Below, in pieces: positions 54,703-63,271 of a DNA stretch of 64,000 nt. Origin of the DNA: Marinobacter sp. F4206 (lineage in GTDB: Bacteria; Pseudomonadota; Gammaproteobacteria; Pseudomonadales; Oleiphilaceae); contig NZ_JAHXKI010000002.1 in assembly GCF_019392195.1 (NCBI RefSeq), forward strand, positions 1,116,001-1,180,000. Reading direction: 5' to 3'. How positions within the stretch are numbered: position 1 is the stretch's first letter; every line of letters starts with the position of its first letter. The translations under genes and the position numbers were made by a program. The notes below the pieces were generated by a model. The model did not search any database and was not told the DNA's origin. It worked only from the letters and a program-made list of their open reading frames with translations.

Positions 54703-55926
54703 TCAGCGGCTCAGCCCCATGGCTTCGGCGGCCAGTCGATGCTTGATCGGACCAAGGCCGTCCAGCCATCTCATTCCGGTATTCCTCAGCCACCGCAGCG
54801 GCAATTCATCCCGCGCGAACAGTTGCTTGAACCCTTCCATTGCCGCCATCATGGCCAGGTTCTCAGCCTTGCGGCGGCGCTGGTAACGGGCAAGGACCAG
54901 AGGTTCAGCAGGGCTCAGGCCGGCGCTGTGGGCCCGGGACAGCTCGTCCTGTAACGCTCGGACATCGCCATAGCCGAGGTTGGCCCCCTGCCCCGCCAAC
55001 GGATGTATCGTGTGGGCCGCATCACCCACCAGCGCAAACCCGGGGGCGACATAATCCTTGGCATGGCGCTGGCGCAGCGGGAAGGCGAACCGACGGGAGA
55101 CTGACTCCACGGCGCCCATTTGCCTTTCAATGGACGCTTCCAGCTCCGCAACAAATTGAACATCGTCCAGCGCCATCAGCCGCCGGGCTTCGTCGGTATC
55201 CTGGGACCAGACAATGGAACAGAAATGCTCGTCGCCCGATTCCGACAGCAGTGGCAGAAACGCCAGCGGACCGGTTGGCGAAAACCGCTGCCAGGCGGTA
55301 AACCGATGGCTCTGGGCGGTCTTGACGGTGCAGACGATGGCCTGTTGATCGTAGTCCCATTCCCGGGTGGGCAGGCCCACCCACTGTCGCAGGCGTGAAT
55401 TTGCACCATCGGCGGCCACCACCAGTTGGGCGCCCAGCCGATGACCATCCGCCAGCTCAACGCCTCGCTGGTCGCCATCCTGCCACCACCCGGTCACCTT
55501 GACCCCGTCGATCAACGCCACGTCACTGGCGTCCAGCGCACCAAACAGGGCCCGGACAATGGTCCGGTTTTCCACGATCGTACCGAGAGCCCGGGCCTGA
55601 AGCTCGGCGGCCTCAAAGTGAATGCGACCGGTACCCTCGCCATCCCAAACGTTCATATTCTGGTACGGGCAATGGCGGTCTTTGACCACCGCCCGCCAGA
55701 TACCCAGATTCTCCAGCAACTGCTGGCTGGCCACAGAAATGGCGCTCACCCGGGGCTCGAAACCGTCCACGTCTTCAGCGGGGCACGGCCTCTCAACCAA
55801 TGAGGCGCGGTCACTGCCCTCGACCAGGCCGACCCGCCACCCCTGCCGGGACAGACCCAGGGCCAGGGCGGAACCGATCATGCCACCGCCCACCACCAGA
55901 ATATCGAACGTCCGGATGTTACTCAT
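54703..55926 (-). CDS. ubiI: UbiI-like FAD-dependent ubiquinone-pathway hydroxylase
   Basis: This is a flavin monooxygenase of 407 aa in the UbiH/UbiI/VisC family, probably the C5 hydroxylase. It has the dinucleotide-binding VVGGGMIGSALALGLSRQG (about residue 12), the DG motif VVAADGANSRLR, and GFALVGDAAHTIHPLAGQGANLGYGDV for the FAD ribityl site. The frame extends upstream to 56091, but the ATG at 55926 begins at the fold and overlaps the ubiH stop by 8 nt, so I use it. Neighbouring ubiH and pepP match the Pseudomonas order. Confidence 0.9.
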   Translation of the reverse strand: MSNIRTFDILVVGGGMIGSALALGLSRQGWRVGLVEGSDRASLVERPCPAEDVDGFEPRVSAISVASQQLLENLGIWRAVVKDRHCPYQNMNVWDGEGTGRIHFEAAELQARALGTIVENRTIVRALFGALDASDVALIDGVKVTGWWQDGDQRGVELADGHRLGAQLVVAADGANSRLRQWVGLPTREWDYDQQAIVCTVKTAQSHRFTAWQRFSPTGPLAFLPLLSESGDEHFCSIVWSQDTDEARRLMALDDVQFVAELEASIERQMGAVESVSRRFAFPLRQRHAKDYVAPGFALVGDAAHTIHPLAGQGANLGYGDVRALQDELSRAHSAGLSPAEPLVLARYQRRRKAENLAMMAAMEGFKQLFARDELPLRWLRNTGMRWLDGLGPIKHRLAAEAMGLSR

Positions 55927-57199
55927 GCCCTGCCGGCTCCCCACGTGCGCCCCCGGGTTTGTTGATAACCGCCCGGCGCCCGCCAATCCCCATGGCCTTC
56001 CGGGCAAACCAGCGTTTTGCGCCTGGCAGCAGATCGAGCCCCACCAGCCCGGCATCGCGGGCTGCCGCCACCGGCGCCAGAGACTGGCCAAAAATTCGGA
56101 TCAATGAGTCCGAAAACTGCACCGTCTGCTGCCAGTCCTCGCGATGGAGCCGCTGGTAACGGTGCAGAACCCGGAGATCTCCCAACGACTGGCCCTGCTC
56201 GGCTGCCAATCGGAACTGCTCCACCAGTGTCATCAAGCCCCGCAGCGCCAGGTTAAAGCCCTGGCCAGCTACCGGATGCAGGGCGTGGGCGGCATTGCCG
56301 ACCAGCGCCACACCCGGCCGGACGGGCTCATCAACGGTGATCAACTTCAGTGGATAATGACTGCATTCACCCATTCGTGTGAAGCGGCCGAGCCGCCAGC
56401 CAAAGCGCTCCTGCAACCATTGGCACCGATGTGACTCGGACAACCCGAGCACCTCATCAAGGGCCTCATCAGAAAGAGTCCAGACCAGCGCCGACTGGTG
56501 GCCGGCGCGGTTTGCCGCGCCGTGGGGAAGGAGCGCCATGGGGCCGGCGTCGGTAAACCGCTCGAAGGCGGTGAACTGGTGGCTGTCACCGGTCGAAACG
56601 TTGGCGATCAGCGCGTTCTGACCGTAACTGTGATTGCGGGTCTGAAATCCCAGGGTTTCACGCAGTCCGGACCGGCCACCGTCAGCGACCACCAGGCACT
56701 GGGCAGTCAGGCTCTGGGTTTCGGTACCGGTTTTCAGGGCCACGCGAACGCCCGACGCCTGGGGTGTCATATCGACCACTTCCGCCGGGGCCTTCCACTG
56801 CACCCCGGTTTCCAGCAGTTCGCGCATCAGGCACAAGCCCATCCAGCGGTTGTCGGCGACATAGCCGAGGGCTTCCTGGCCATGGTCTTTGGCATTGAGG
56901 CGAGTGGCGCCGAATCGTCCCCGGTCCGACACATGAATGTGACGGATCGGCGTGGCGTGTTCCGACAATCGGGACCACAGCCCCAACTCTTCGAAGATCA
57001 GCCTCGAGCCCCAGGCCAGGGCGGTCGAGCGGGCGTCGTAGCTGGGCTGATAGTCTTCCGGAAGGGCGTCGGCCGACAGGGGAAAGGCCTCGACGACCGT
57101 GACCCTCAGCCCGGGAACCACGCGCGACAGGGCCAGGGCCAGGGTGGCTCCGGCCAGGCCACCACCGGCAATGATCAGGTCGGTATCGAAGCGGCTCAC
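55919..57199 (-). CDS. ubiH: 2-octaprenyl-6-methoxyphenol hydroxylase UbiH
   Basis: UbiH is the C1 hydroxylase of ubiquinone synthesis. The 426-aa FAD monooxygenase has IIAGGGLAGATLALALSRVVPGL (about residue 9), a DG motif VVADGGRSGLRE and GVALVGNAAHALHPVAGQGFNLALRGL (about residue 300), where the usual D of GDAAH is Asn, as in many UbiH proteins. It starts 4 bp after pepP and overlaps ubiI, so pepP-ubiH-ubiI is one unit. Confidence 0.92.
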   Translation of the reverse strand: MSRFDTDLIIAGGGLAGATLALALSRVVPGLRVTVVEAFPLSADALPEDYQPSYDARSTALAWGSRLIFEELGLWSRLSEHATPIRHIHVSDRGRFGATRLNAKDHGQEALGYVADNRWMGLCLMRELLETGVQWKAPAEVVDMTPQASGVRVALKTGTETQSLTAQCLVVADGGRSGLRETLGFQTRNHSYGQNALIANVSTGDSHQFTAFERFTDAGPMALLPHGAANRAGHQSALVWTLSDEALDEVLGLSESHRCQWLQERFGWRLGRFTRMGECSHYPLKLITVDEPVRPGVALVGNAAHALHPVAGQGFNLALRGLMTLVEQFRLAAEQGQSLGDLRVLHRYQRLHREDWQQTVQFSDSLIRIFGQSLAPVAAARDAGLVGLDLLPGAKRWFARKAMGIGGRRAVINKPGGARGEPAGHE

Positions 57200-57203
57200 C
57201 GTC

Positions 57204-58523
57204 TCAGTCCGCCATCAACGCTTCAATGTCGGGGATGGTCTTGGGCACACCATCGGTCAGCACCCGGCAACCTTCTTTGGTCACGACCACGTCATCCTCG
57301 ATGCGGATTCCAATGCCGCGCCACTTTTCATCGACACCGGTGTTGTCCGGCGCAATATACAGGCCCGGTTCGACCGTCAGCGCCATGCCCGGCTCCAGCA
57401 AACGCCAGGCCTCGCCGACCTTGTAGTCCCCGACATCATGGACATCCAGACCAAGCCAATGCCCGGTCCGGTGCATGAAGAAAGGCTTGTAGGACTCTTT
57501 GGCAATGGCGTCGTCCAGGGTTCCCGACAGCAGGCCCAGATCAATCAGGCCCTGGGTCAGCACCCGGAGCGCCGCCTCATGAGGGTGGTTCCAGTGGTTG
57601 CCCGGCCGCACCGCATCGATGGCCTCGTACTGCGCCGCCAGCACCACCTCGTAGAGAGCCCGCTGCTCAGCGCTGAACTTGCCGCTGACCGGGAAGGTCC
57701 GGGTGATATCCGAGGCGTAGCATTCGTATTCGCAGCCGGCGTCGATCAGGACCAGATCCCCCTCTTTCAACGGTGCACTGTTCTCAATGTAATGCAGGAT
57801 GCAGCCGTTGGCACCACCACCCACGATGGACGGGTAGGCGGTGGAGCGGGCGCCATGATCCATGAACGTGTGGATCAGTTCCGCCTCCAGATTGTATTCA
57901 CAGCCACCCTTGCGGGCGCGTTTCATGGCCCGGCAATGCGCCTCGGCGCTGATTTCGCCGGCCTTGGCCATGACCTTGATTTCATTGGCACTCTTGAACA
58001 GACGCAGGTCGTGCAGGAAGTGCTCCAGGGAGACAAACTCTCCGGGCGGGTGGGCACCGCTGCGCACCTTGCTGCGGATGGTTTTGACCCATCCCATCAC
58101 CTTGCTGTCGAACTGCTGATCCTTGCCGAGGGGGTAGTAAACCCGGCTGCGGCCTTCAATCATGCCCGGCAGGATGTCGTCGATATCGGAAATCGGGAAG
58201 GCATCATCCAGGCCAAAGCGCTCAATGGCGCCTTCCGGACCGACCAGGAAGCCATCCCAGAGCTCCTTCTCGGGATTTCGTTCCTTGCAGAACAGCACCG
58301 ATTCGCCGTGCTCTCGACCGGGGATCAGGGCCAGCACCGCCTCGGGCTCGCCAAAGCCGGTGAGGTATTGAAAATCGCTGTCCTGTCGAAACGGATGCAG
58401 CACGTCACGATTGCGCACGCGCTCCGGCGCCGCCGGGATAATGGCGATACTGTCTGGTGCCATGCGCTCCATCAACCTGCGACGGCGCTCGGCAAATTCC
58501 TTAACGGGTATCATGGACGACAT
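57204..58523 (-). CDS. pepP: Xaa-Pro aminopeptidase PepP
   Basis: PepP removes an N-terminal residue next to proline. The 439-aa protein has a creatinase-like N-terminal domain and a pita-bread metallopeptidase domain. Two-manganese ligands are seen in VLIDAGCEYECYASDITRTFP (two Asp), FMHRTGHWLGLDVHDVG (His), TVEPGLYI (Glu) and IGIRIEDDVVV (Glu). It is 26 bp downstream of the UPF0149 gene and 4 bp before ubiH, all on the minus strand. Confidence 0.95.
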   Translation of the reverse strand: MSSMIPVKEFAERRRRLMERMAPDSIAIIPAAPERVRNRDVLHPFRQDSDFQYLTGFGEPEAVLALIPGREHGESVLFCKERNPEKELWDGFLVGPEGAIERFGLDDAFPISDIDDILPGMIEGRSRVYYPLGKDQQFDSKVMGWVKTIRSKVRSGAHPPGEFVSLEHFLHDLRLFKSANEIKVMAKAGEISAEAHCRAMKRARKGGCEYNLEAELIHTFMDHGARSTAYPSIVGGGANGCILHYIENSAPLKEGDLVLIDAGCEYECYASDITRTFPVSGKFSAEQRALYEVVLAAQYEAIDAVRPGNHWNHPHEAALRVLTQGLIDLGLLSGTLDDAIAKESYKPFFMHRTGHWLGLDVHDVGDYKVGEAWRLLEPGMALTVEPGLYIAPDNTGVDEKWRGIGIRIEDDVVVTKEGCRVLTDGVPKTIPDIEALMAD

Positions 58524-58549
58524 AAACTCTCCCGCGGTGTGGACCCTGA

Positions 58550-59161
58550 TCAGTGCAGGGTCGGGGATTGAGAGGCCGGCTTCTCCGGGGCGTTGAACTC
58601 GGTAAAGACTGCCAGGGCCCCAAGCCGGACGTATTCTGTGATTTCCAGCAACTGCTGCTCGCTCTCGTCGCTGGCTTCCTCCTCGTCCGAGAGCTGGCTG
58701 ATCGCTACCATGTCCTCGATCAGCTCGCGAATCTCATCAGGCGCCTGCCCCAGGGATTCACCGGCCGACAACGCCATGCCTTCGAGGAAACCGCGCACCC
58801 AGGCCACGAGAGCCTCAAGGCGCTGCTCGATGGCGTAGTCATCATCGGGCAATAAAGGATGGAAACTCATATCGGTCGATTTCAAGAGTGCCAGGGTCTG
58901 TTCGTACGCCCTGTTCATAAACGGCGCCAGATCGTCGGACTCCTCGGCCGCGCTCTCGGGCAACCCCATGTGCTCGCAGACCGTGTTCAGCCACTCCGGC
59001 TCTTCGATACGGGCACCGGCGGCCAGCCGACCACAGAGGACTCCGTGCAGTTCGGAGGGGTGGCTAAACGCCTTGTGAGCGGTAAAAACGTTGGCCCAGC
59101 GCTCGAATTCAGCGGCTCGGGCAGCACCGGAGGTGTCGGTTTCGGACATGAACCAGGACAT
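58550..59161 (-). CDS. UPF0149 family protein (YgfB-like)
   Basis: This is a 203-aa acidic helical protein of the YgfB/YecA (UPF0149) family. It has FSHPSELHGVLCGRLAAGARIEEPEWLNTVCEHMG near residue 36, the family core, and a C-terminal LEGMALSAGESLGQAPDEIRELIEDMVAIS. It lacks the SEC-C zinc finger of YecA. In Pseudomonas, YgfB modulates the stress response, but no function follows from sequence here. An ATG four codons in (59149) is an alternative start. It lies upstream of pepP, as in Pseudomonas. Confidence 0.88.
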   Translation of the reverse strand: MSWFMSETDTSGAARAAEFERWANVFTAHKAFSHPSELHGVLCGRLAAGARIEEPEWLNTVCEHMGLPESAAEESDDLAPFMNRAYEQTLALLKSTDMSFHPLLPDDDYAIEQRLEALVAWVRGFLEGMALSAGESLGQAPDEIRELIEDMVAISQLSDEEEASDESEQQLLEITEYVRLGALAVFTEFNAPEKPASQSPTLH

Positions 59162-59222
59162 TCCTGTGTTGTTGAATGAAGCTTCTATCCTAGCATTCAG
59201 GCGCTTTCAAGACACGGCCCGG

Positions 59223-59240
59223 TTGCTTTTCGAAAAGCAA
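59223..59240. promoter_or_regulatory. 18-bp perfect palindrome
   Basis: TTGCTTTTCGAAAAGCAA is completely self-complementary. It lies between the UPF0149 start and the Zur-like box. It may be an operator for the minus-strand ubi/pepP unit or part of the zinc gene control region. I do not recognise the regulator. Confidence 0.45.
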
Positions 59241-59250
59241 GACACCAAAA

Positions 59251-59267
59251 TGTTATAACATATCACA
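59251..59267. promoter_or_regulatory. Zur-box-like operator
   Basis: TGTTATAACATATCACA, an AT-rich imperfect inverted repeat, resembles gammaproteobacterial Zur sites (TGTTATAATATAACA type) and includes the perfect TGTTATAACA. It lies 17 bp before the start of the DUF2796 (ZrgA-like) gene, which would be repressed by zinc-loaded Zur. Confidence 0.65.
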
Positions 59268-59284
59268 TTCAAACTCGGGATCTT

Positions 59285-59824
59285 ATGATGGTTTCAAGCC
59301 GATCTCTGTCACTACTGATCGCCCCTCTGATCGCCACCGGGGCCACCTTCGCAGCTGAAAACCCAGGCTCTCACCAGCATGGTCATGCCGAACTGCAGCT
59401 GGCCATTTCAGGGCAACAGGTTGAATTGCTCTTGCGGTCTCCGGCTCATAACCTGCTCGGCTTCGAGCATCGGGCACGCACCCCGGAGCAGCAACAGAGG
59501 GTGGATTCGGTGGCCCTCTGGCTGAACGAGACGCCGCTGATCAACACCCCGGCCGCAAGCTGCACCCTCGAGACCGCCGACCTTCAGTCCGGCATCACCG
59601 GAACCATCGAAGACCACCAGCACGGCGACCATGGCCAGCATGCCGATTTCGAGGTCATTCAGGTGTTGAACTGTCCCGACCTGGGCAATTCCGACATCCT
59701 GAGCACACCGCTGATCGAACGCTTTCCCGGACTGGAATACCTTGAAATCGCATGGATCGGCCCGAGCGGCCAGGGCGCCGTCCGACTGGCGCAGGATGAG
59801 AACCGCTTCAGCCTGGCTCCCTGA
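59285..59824 (+). CDS. zrgA: DUF2796 protein, ZrgA-like periplasmic zinc protein
   Basis: This 179-aa secreted protein has a signal peptide (LSLLIAPLIATGATFAA), then a His-rich segment SHQHGHAELQLAISGQQVELLLRSPAHNLLGFEH (about residue 32), and a second one, EDHQHGDHGQHADFEV. It belongs to DUF2796, the family of ZrgA in the Vibrio cholerae zinc-uptake system. The His clusters are the likely zinc ligands. Two consecutive ATGs begin the frame. A Zur-like box sits just upstream. The rest of the system is encoded next to it. Confidence 0.87.
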   Translation: MMVSSRSLSLLIAPLIATGATFAAENPGSHQHGHAELQLAISGQQVELLLRSPAHNLLGFEHRARTPEQQQRVDSVALWLNETPLINTPAASCTLETADLQSGITGTIEDHQHGDHGQHADFEVIQVLNCPDLGNSDILSTPLIERFPGLEYLEIAWIGPSGQGAVRLAQDENRFSLAP

Positions 59825-59826
59825 AC

Positions 59827-60348
59827 TCACTCCTGGTAGGGCTTCACCGTGTCCGCAACCATGGAGTAGGAGGAGGTACCGAGATCGTTCTCGGTGCGTT
59901 CAATGACCAGCGTCCCCTCGATCCAGACCGGATCATAGAGCGCCTCCAGCTTGAAGCCTTCGCGGTATTTCACATGGATAATCTGGTTGGGCGGGGGCGG
60001 AGGTACATGGATGCAAGCGCCGTAGTAGGGCACCAGAAAGAACTCCAGGATCCGCATGTCCTGGGTGGTTTTCAGGGGTACGACAAAGCCGGGAATACGA
60101 CCCTCGACATCGCTCATTTCCGGCACCACGCGGCCGGTCATGATTTCGTCTGGCAGCAACGACGCACCATCGCCCTCGTGCACCACTTCTGGCATATTTT
60201 CCAGCAGCGCAAGATCTTCCGCTGGCATAAGTTCCAGCCAGTCGATTTCCCGGGGCTCGGCATCAACCGACAGCGAATGACCCAGCACGAGCGCCAGAAG
60301 ACCTGATAGCAACAATCGCACTGTCGGGCGATAAACGGAACGGGACAT
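59827..60348 (-). CDS. DUF3299 protein of the zinc cluster
   Basis: This 173-aa exported protein has an N-terminal signal peptide (LLLSGLLALVLGHSLSVDA). The mature domain, DUF3299, reads PREIDWLELMPAEDL, then RIPGFVVPLKTTQDMRILEFFLVPYYGACIHVPPPPPNQIIHV, with the conserved Cys-Ile-His-Val-Pro run of the family. Its function is unknown, but members occur in zinc-regulated ZrgA-type clusters. The ATG at 60348 has a GGAG site. The gene is inverted relative to zrgA and the ABC genes, 2 bp from zrgA's end, which is unusual for an operonic partner. Confidence 0.82.
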   Translation of the reverse strand: MSRSVYRPTVRLLLSGLLALVLGHSLSVDAEPREIDWLELMPAEDLALLENMPEVVHEGDGASLLPDEIMTGRVVPEMSDVEGRIPGFVVPLKTTQDMRILEFFLVPYYGACIHVPPPPPNQIIHVKYREGFKLEALYDPVWIEGTLVIERTENDLGTSSYSMVADTVKPYQE

Positions 60349-60418
60349 CAGCAAGTGTTCTCCATAGGATCGGGGACATGAATTTCAGCAATCATACACC
60401 GGACGCACAGCAATCAAC

Positions 60419-61135
60419 ATGAAGCCCACAACAGAGTCAGCACCTCATCGCCCCCGAGGGCCCGCCCTCGCGCTTGAAGCCAGTGACCTCTCCCACCTCT
60501 GGGACGATCGGCAGCTCCCGATCGCCTTTCCAGACCTGGCCCTTCCGGCCGGCGAGCACCTGTTTCTCCATGGCCCCAGCGGCAGTGGCAAGAGTACGCT
60601 CCTGAGCCTGCTTTCCGGCATGTTAAAGCCCGCCACCGGCGGCGTCCGACTCCTGGGCACCCCGATACACCAGCTCAGCGCCGGCAAACGGGACCAATTC
60701 AGGGCGCACCACATTGGCGTCATTTTCCAGCAGTTCAACCTGGTGCCTTACCTGACCGCCGAGGGCAACGTCACCCTGCCCTGCCGGCTGTCGGCACAGC
60801 GGCGCGACGCTACCGACCCGGACCCGGTTCAGGAATCCCATCGGTTACTGACCGCGCTGGCCATTCCGAGAGACTGCTGGCGACGCAGTGTCACCCGGCT
60901 GAGCATCGGCCAACAGCAGCGCATTGCCGCCGCCCGGGCCCTCATCGGCGGCCCGGAAATCATTCTGGCCGATGAGCCCACTTCAGCCCTGGACAGCGAT
61001 AACCGCGACCGGTTCCTCGACCTCCTGCTGACACTGGCCGAAGAACGCAACACGTCGGTCCTGTTTGTCAGCCACGATCGAGCCCTGGCCCAGCACTTCA
61101 CCCACCAGGTTCGACTGGGGGGAGAGGGCCTATGA
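60419..61135 (+). CDS. ABC transporter ATP-binding protein (LolD/MacB-type), zinc cluster
   Basis: This is a 238-aa ATPase of the LolD/MacB/FtsE group. Walker A GPSGSGKSTLLS (about residue 45) and Q-loop FQQFNLVPYL are normal. The signature is changed to LSIGQQQRIAAARAL, a G-to-I change at the third position. Walker B is IILADEPTSALD and the switch His is in FVSHDRAL. It is overlapped by the permease gene (ATGA). In the ZrgA system the ATPase and FtsX-like permease form a mechanotransmission-type pair rather than a classical importer. Confidence 0.88.
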   Translation: MKPTTESAPHRPRGPALALEASDLSHLWDDRQLPIAFPDLALPAGEHLFLHGPSGSGKSTLLSLLSGMLKPATGGVRLLGTPIHQLSAGKRDQFRAHHIGVIFQQFNLVPYLTAEGNVTLPCRLSAQRRDATDPDPVQESHRLLTALAIPRDCWRRSVTRLSIGQQQRIAAARALIGGPEIILADEPTSALDSDNRDRFLDLLLTLAEERNTSVLFVSHDRALAQHFTHQVRLGGEGL

Positions 61136-62406
61136 GCGCGCAACTTGCATTTTCCCTCGCCGCCGCCAGCCTCTGGTATCGACGACGGGTTCTCGGACTG
61201 GTCTGCCTGACCCTAACCCTGAGCGTTACCCTGTTGCTGGGCATCCAGTATTTTCGCACCGAGATCAAACAGTCGTTCACCAGCACGATCAGCGACACCG
61301 ATCTCATCATTGGCGCCCGAAGCGGGCAGTTGAACCTCCTGCTTTATACGGTGTTCCACATGGGCGATGCCACCAACAACATCCGCTGGTCGACATTTCA
61401 GACGCTGCAGGAAGACGAACGCATTGACTGGCTGATTCCGATTTCACTCGGGGACAGCTACCGGGGCTTCCGGGTCGTGGGCACCGGGAACGCGTTTCTG
61501 GAGCATTTCCGCTTTGGTCAGGGAAAGGCACTGCAACTGGCCGATGGCCAGTGGTTCGAGCAGGTGTTTGACGTTGTCCTCGGAGCCGGAGTCGCCAGCA
61601 CGCTGAGACACGCCGTAGGTGACCGCATCGTGCTGTCCCACGGCGGTGGCCGAACCAGCTTTTCCAATCACGACGACACGCCCTTCCGGGTTACCGGCGT
61701 GCTCGGACACACCGGAACGCCAGTCGATCAGGCCGTCTACATCAGTCTGGCTGGCATGGAAGCGATGCACGTTGGCTGGGAGTCCGGCGTCGCCATCCCG
61801 GGCCGGACGCTCACGCCGGAGCAGGCCGAAGACCGGGATTTCACGCCGGACGCAATCACCGCCGCCTTTGCCGGACTAAAGCAGCAAATTCTGACCTTTC
61901 AGGTCCAGCGGGCACTGAACCAATACGCCGGGGAGCCCCTGTCTGCGATTCTGCCCGGCGTTGCCCTGAGCGAACTCTGGCGCCTCATGAGCCAGTTTGA
62001 ACGCGCCCTGCTGGGGATCACAGCGTTCGTGGTGGCGACCAGCCTGATCGGACTGATTGCGGTCCTGCTGACCCTGCAGGCCCAGCGTACCCACGAAATT
62101 TCCATCCTGCGGGCAACAGGCGCCTCTCCAGGCCTGATTGCCGCACTGTACCTGATTGAGTGCGTGGCCCTGGCACTGGTCGCCTGCGTCCTCGCGGTGG
62201 CCCTCGGGGCCCTCGCAGTATCTGCGCTCAGTCCCTGGCTGCAGGAAACCTACGGCCTTCAAACCCGGCTGCGCCCCCTTAACACCGTGGAATGGAGTCT
62301 GCTCGGCGCCGTACCGCTGGCGGCGCTGCTGGTGGCCCTGATTCCGGCGGTCAGCGCCTGGCGCAAGAGCCGCGCCCTGGGCCTCGGAGACACTGCAGAG
62401 GAGTGA
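61132..62406 (+). CDS. FtsX/MacB-type ABC permease, zinc cluster
   Basis: This 424-aa permease of the FtsX-MacB fold has one N-terminal helix (VLGLVCLTLTLSVTLLLGIQYF), a large periplasmic domain (about 55-285), then three helices at the C-terminus (FVVATSLIGLIAVLLTL; ALYLIECVALALVACVLAVALG; LLGAVPLAALLVALIP) with the TQRTHEISILRATGASP-type coupling loop (here AQRTHEI). It is translationally coupled to the ATPase. It probably uses ATP hydrolysis to drive a periplasmic or outer-membrane step of zinc capture with the ZrgA-like protein. Confidence 0.88.
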   Translation: MSAQLAFSLAAASLWYRRRVLGLVCLTLTLSVTLLLGIQYFRTEIKQSFTSTISDTDLIIGARSGQLNLLLYTVFHMGDATNNIRWSTFQTLQEDERIDWLIPISLGDSYRGFRVVGTGNAFLEHFRFGQGKALQLADGQWFEQVFDVVLGAGVASTLRHAVGDRIVLSHGGGRTSFSNHDDTPFRVTGVLGHTGTPVDQAVYISLAGMEAMHVGWESGVAIPGRTLTPEQAEDRDFTPDAITAAFAGLKQQILTFQVQRALNQYAGEPLSAILPGVALSELWRLMSQFERALLGITAFVVATSLIGLIAVLLTLQAQRTHEISILRATGASPGLIAALYLIECVALALVACVLAVALGALAVSALSPWLQETYGLQTRLRPLNTVEWSLLGAVPLAALLVALIPAVSAWRKSRALGLGDTAEE

Positions 62407-62444
62407 CAGACGTCACGCTGGCATGGTAATGACAACCCTGTAAA

Positions 62445-62473
62445 TTGACCAACTTAGCGTCCAGACTTATAGT
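62445..62473 (+). promoter_or_regulatory. Sigma-70 promoter of zapB-zapA
   Basis: TTGACC (62445-62450), 17 bp, then TATAGT (62468-62473) is a near-consensus sigma-70 promoter. The -10 box ends 36 bp before the zapB-like ATG, so the leader would be short. Confidence 0.8.
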
Positions 62474-62508
62474 TGATTGCAACCACAACAACCAATGTTG
62501 GGCACGTG

Positions 62509-62715
62509 ATGGAACAGTCCGAAGTACAGGCATTAGCGGACAAGCTGGACAAGCTGATTGAACACTGTCAGAAACTGGAGCGGGATAACGCCACCTTGCG
62601 GGACTTGCAGGATGACTGGAACCGGGAACGAGCCCAGTTGATGCACAAGAATGATCTTGCGAAAAACAAGATCGAAGCCATGATTGGCCGCCTAAGGGCA
62701 CTGGAGCACCACTGA
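62509..62715 (+). CDS. zapB: ZapB-like small coiled-coil protein (TIGR02449 type)
   Basis: This is a 68-aa protein that is almost entirely coiled coil (VQALADKLDKLIEHCQKLERDNATLRDLQDDWNRERAQL). It occupies the position just before zapA seen in Pseudomonas, where a ZapB-like/TIGR02449 gene stands. ZapB helps ZapA to cross-link FtsZ at mid-cell. The frame also opens at a TTG at 62473, which falls in the -10 box and cannot be the start; ATG 62509 is preferred although its ribosome site is weak. Its stop overlaps the zapA start by 1 nt. Confidence 0.85.
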   Translation: MEQSEVQALADKLDKLIEHCQKLERDNATLRDLQDDWNRERAQLMHKNDLAKNKIEAMIGRLRALEHH

Positions 62716-63011
62716 TGTCTCAGTCATCGACCACCGTAGAGGTGAAGATTCTCGACAAGGAATATCTGGTTGCCTGCCCGGAGGAGGAACGCGAAGCCCT
62801 GCTGCGCGCCGCCAGACACCTCGATAGCAAGATGCGCGAAATCCGTTCCAGTGGCAAGGTCTTCGGCACCGAGCGTATTGCCGTGATGGCGGCCCTGAAT
62901 ATTACCCACGAACTGCTGGAGCGGGACACCATGTCCGACGCCACCAGCTCCCTTCTTCAGGCCATGGAGAGCAAGCTGGACAGTGCCCTGGGGGAATCCT
63001 CAGGACAGTAG
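62715..63011 (+). CDS. zapA: Cell division protein ZapA
   Basis: ZapA binds and bundles FtsZ filaments at the division site. The 98-aa protein has an N-terminal beta domain (VEVKILDKEYLVACPEEEREALLRAARHLDSKMREIRSSGKV) and a C-terminal coiled coil (ERIAVMAALNITHELL). The length is typical. The gene order zapB-zapA-6S RNA-ygfA is conserved across gammaproteobacteria. It overlaps the zapB-like gene by 1 nt. Confidence 0.95.
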   Translation: MSQSSTTVEVKILDKEYLVACPEEEREALLRAARHLDSKMREIRSSGKVFGTERIAVMAALNITHELLERDTMSDATSSLLQAMESKLDSALGESSGQ

Positions 63012-63048
63012 GGATTCTTAACTTGTGGTAAGGGTTACAGAATCGGTA

Positions 63049-63079
63049 TTGCAATCAGCCCCGCGTGTGCCCGTATAAT
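63049..63079 (+). promoter_or_regulatory. 6S RNA promoter
   Basis: TTGCAA (63049-63054), 19 bp and TATAAT (63074-63079) lie just upstream of the 6S RNA, giving a start near 63086-63090. The -10 is perfect; the -35 and spacing are not ideal. Confidence 0.65.
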
Positions 63080-63087
63080 GGGATTAA

Positions 63088-63265
63088 CTTCCTGGGCTGT
63101 TCGGGATCATCGGATACGTCCTCGAGCCGATGCGCACTACCCAGGTGGCTACTTCAGGGCATTGTGAGCACGTCCCCGACAGGGGAAAGCCTAATATGTC
63201 ACAGCGGCCACCGACCTTGAACTTTGGGTTCAAGGGCCACATCCGATAACGGCAGCCCGGGAAGC
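63088..63265 (+). ncRNA. ssrS: 6S RNA (SsrS)
   Basis: This is the RNA that binds sigma-70 RNA polymerase in stationary phase. The closing stem is visible: CTTCCTGGGCTG (63088-63099) pairs with CAGCCCGGGAAG (63253-63264), with one G-U. The conserved CCTTGAACTTTGGGTTCAAGG hairpin (near 63213-63234) matches the equivalent hairpin of E. coli 6S RNA, and the location between zapA and ygfA is the classic one. The ends are approximate. Confidence 0.92.
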
Positions 63266-63271
63266 TTTATT

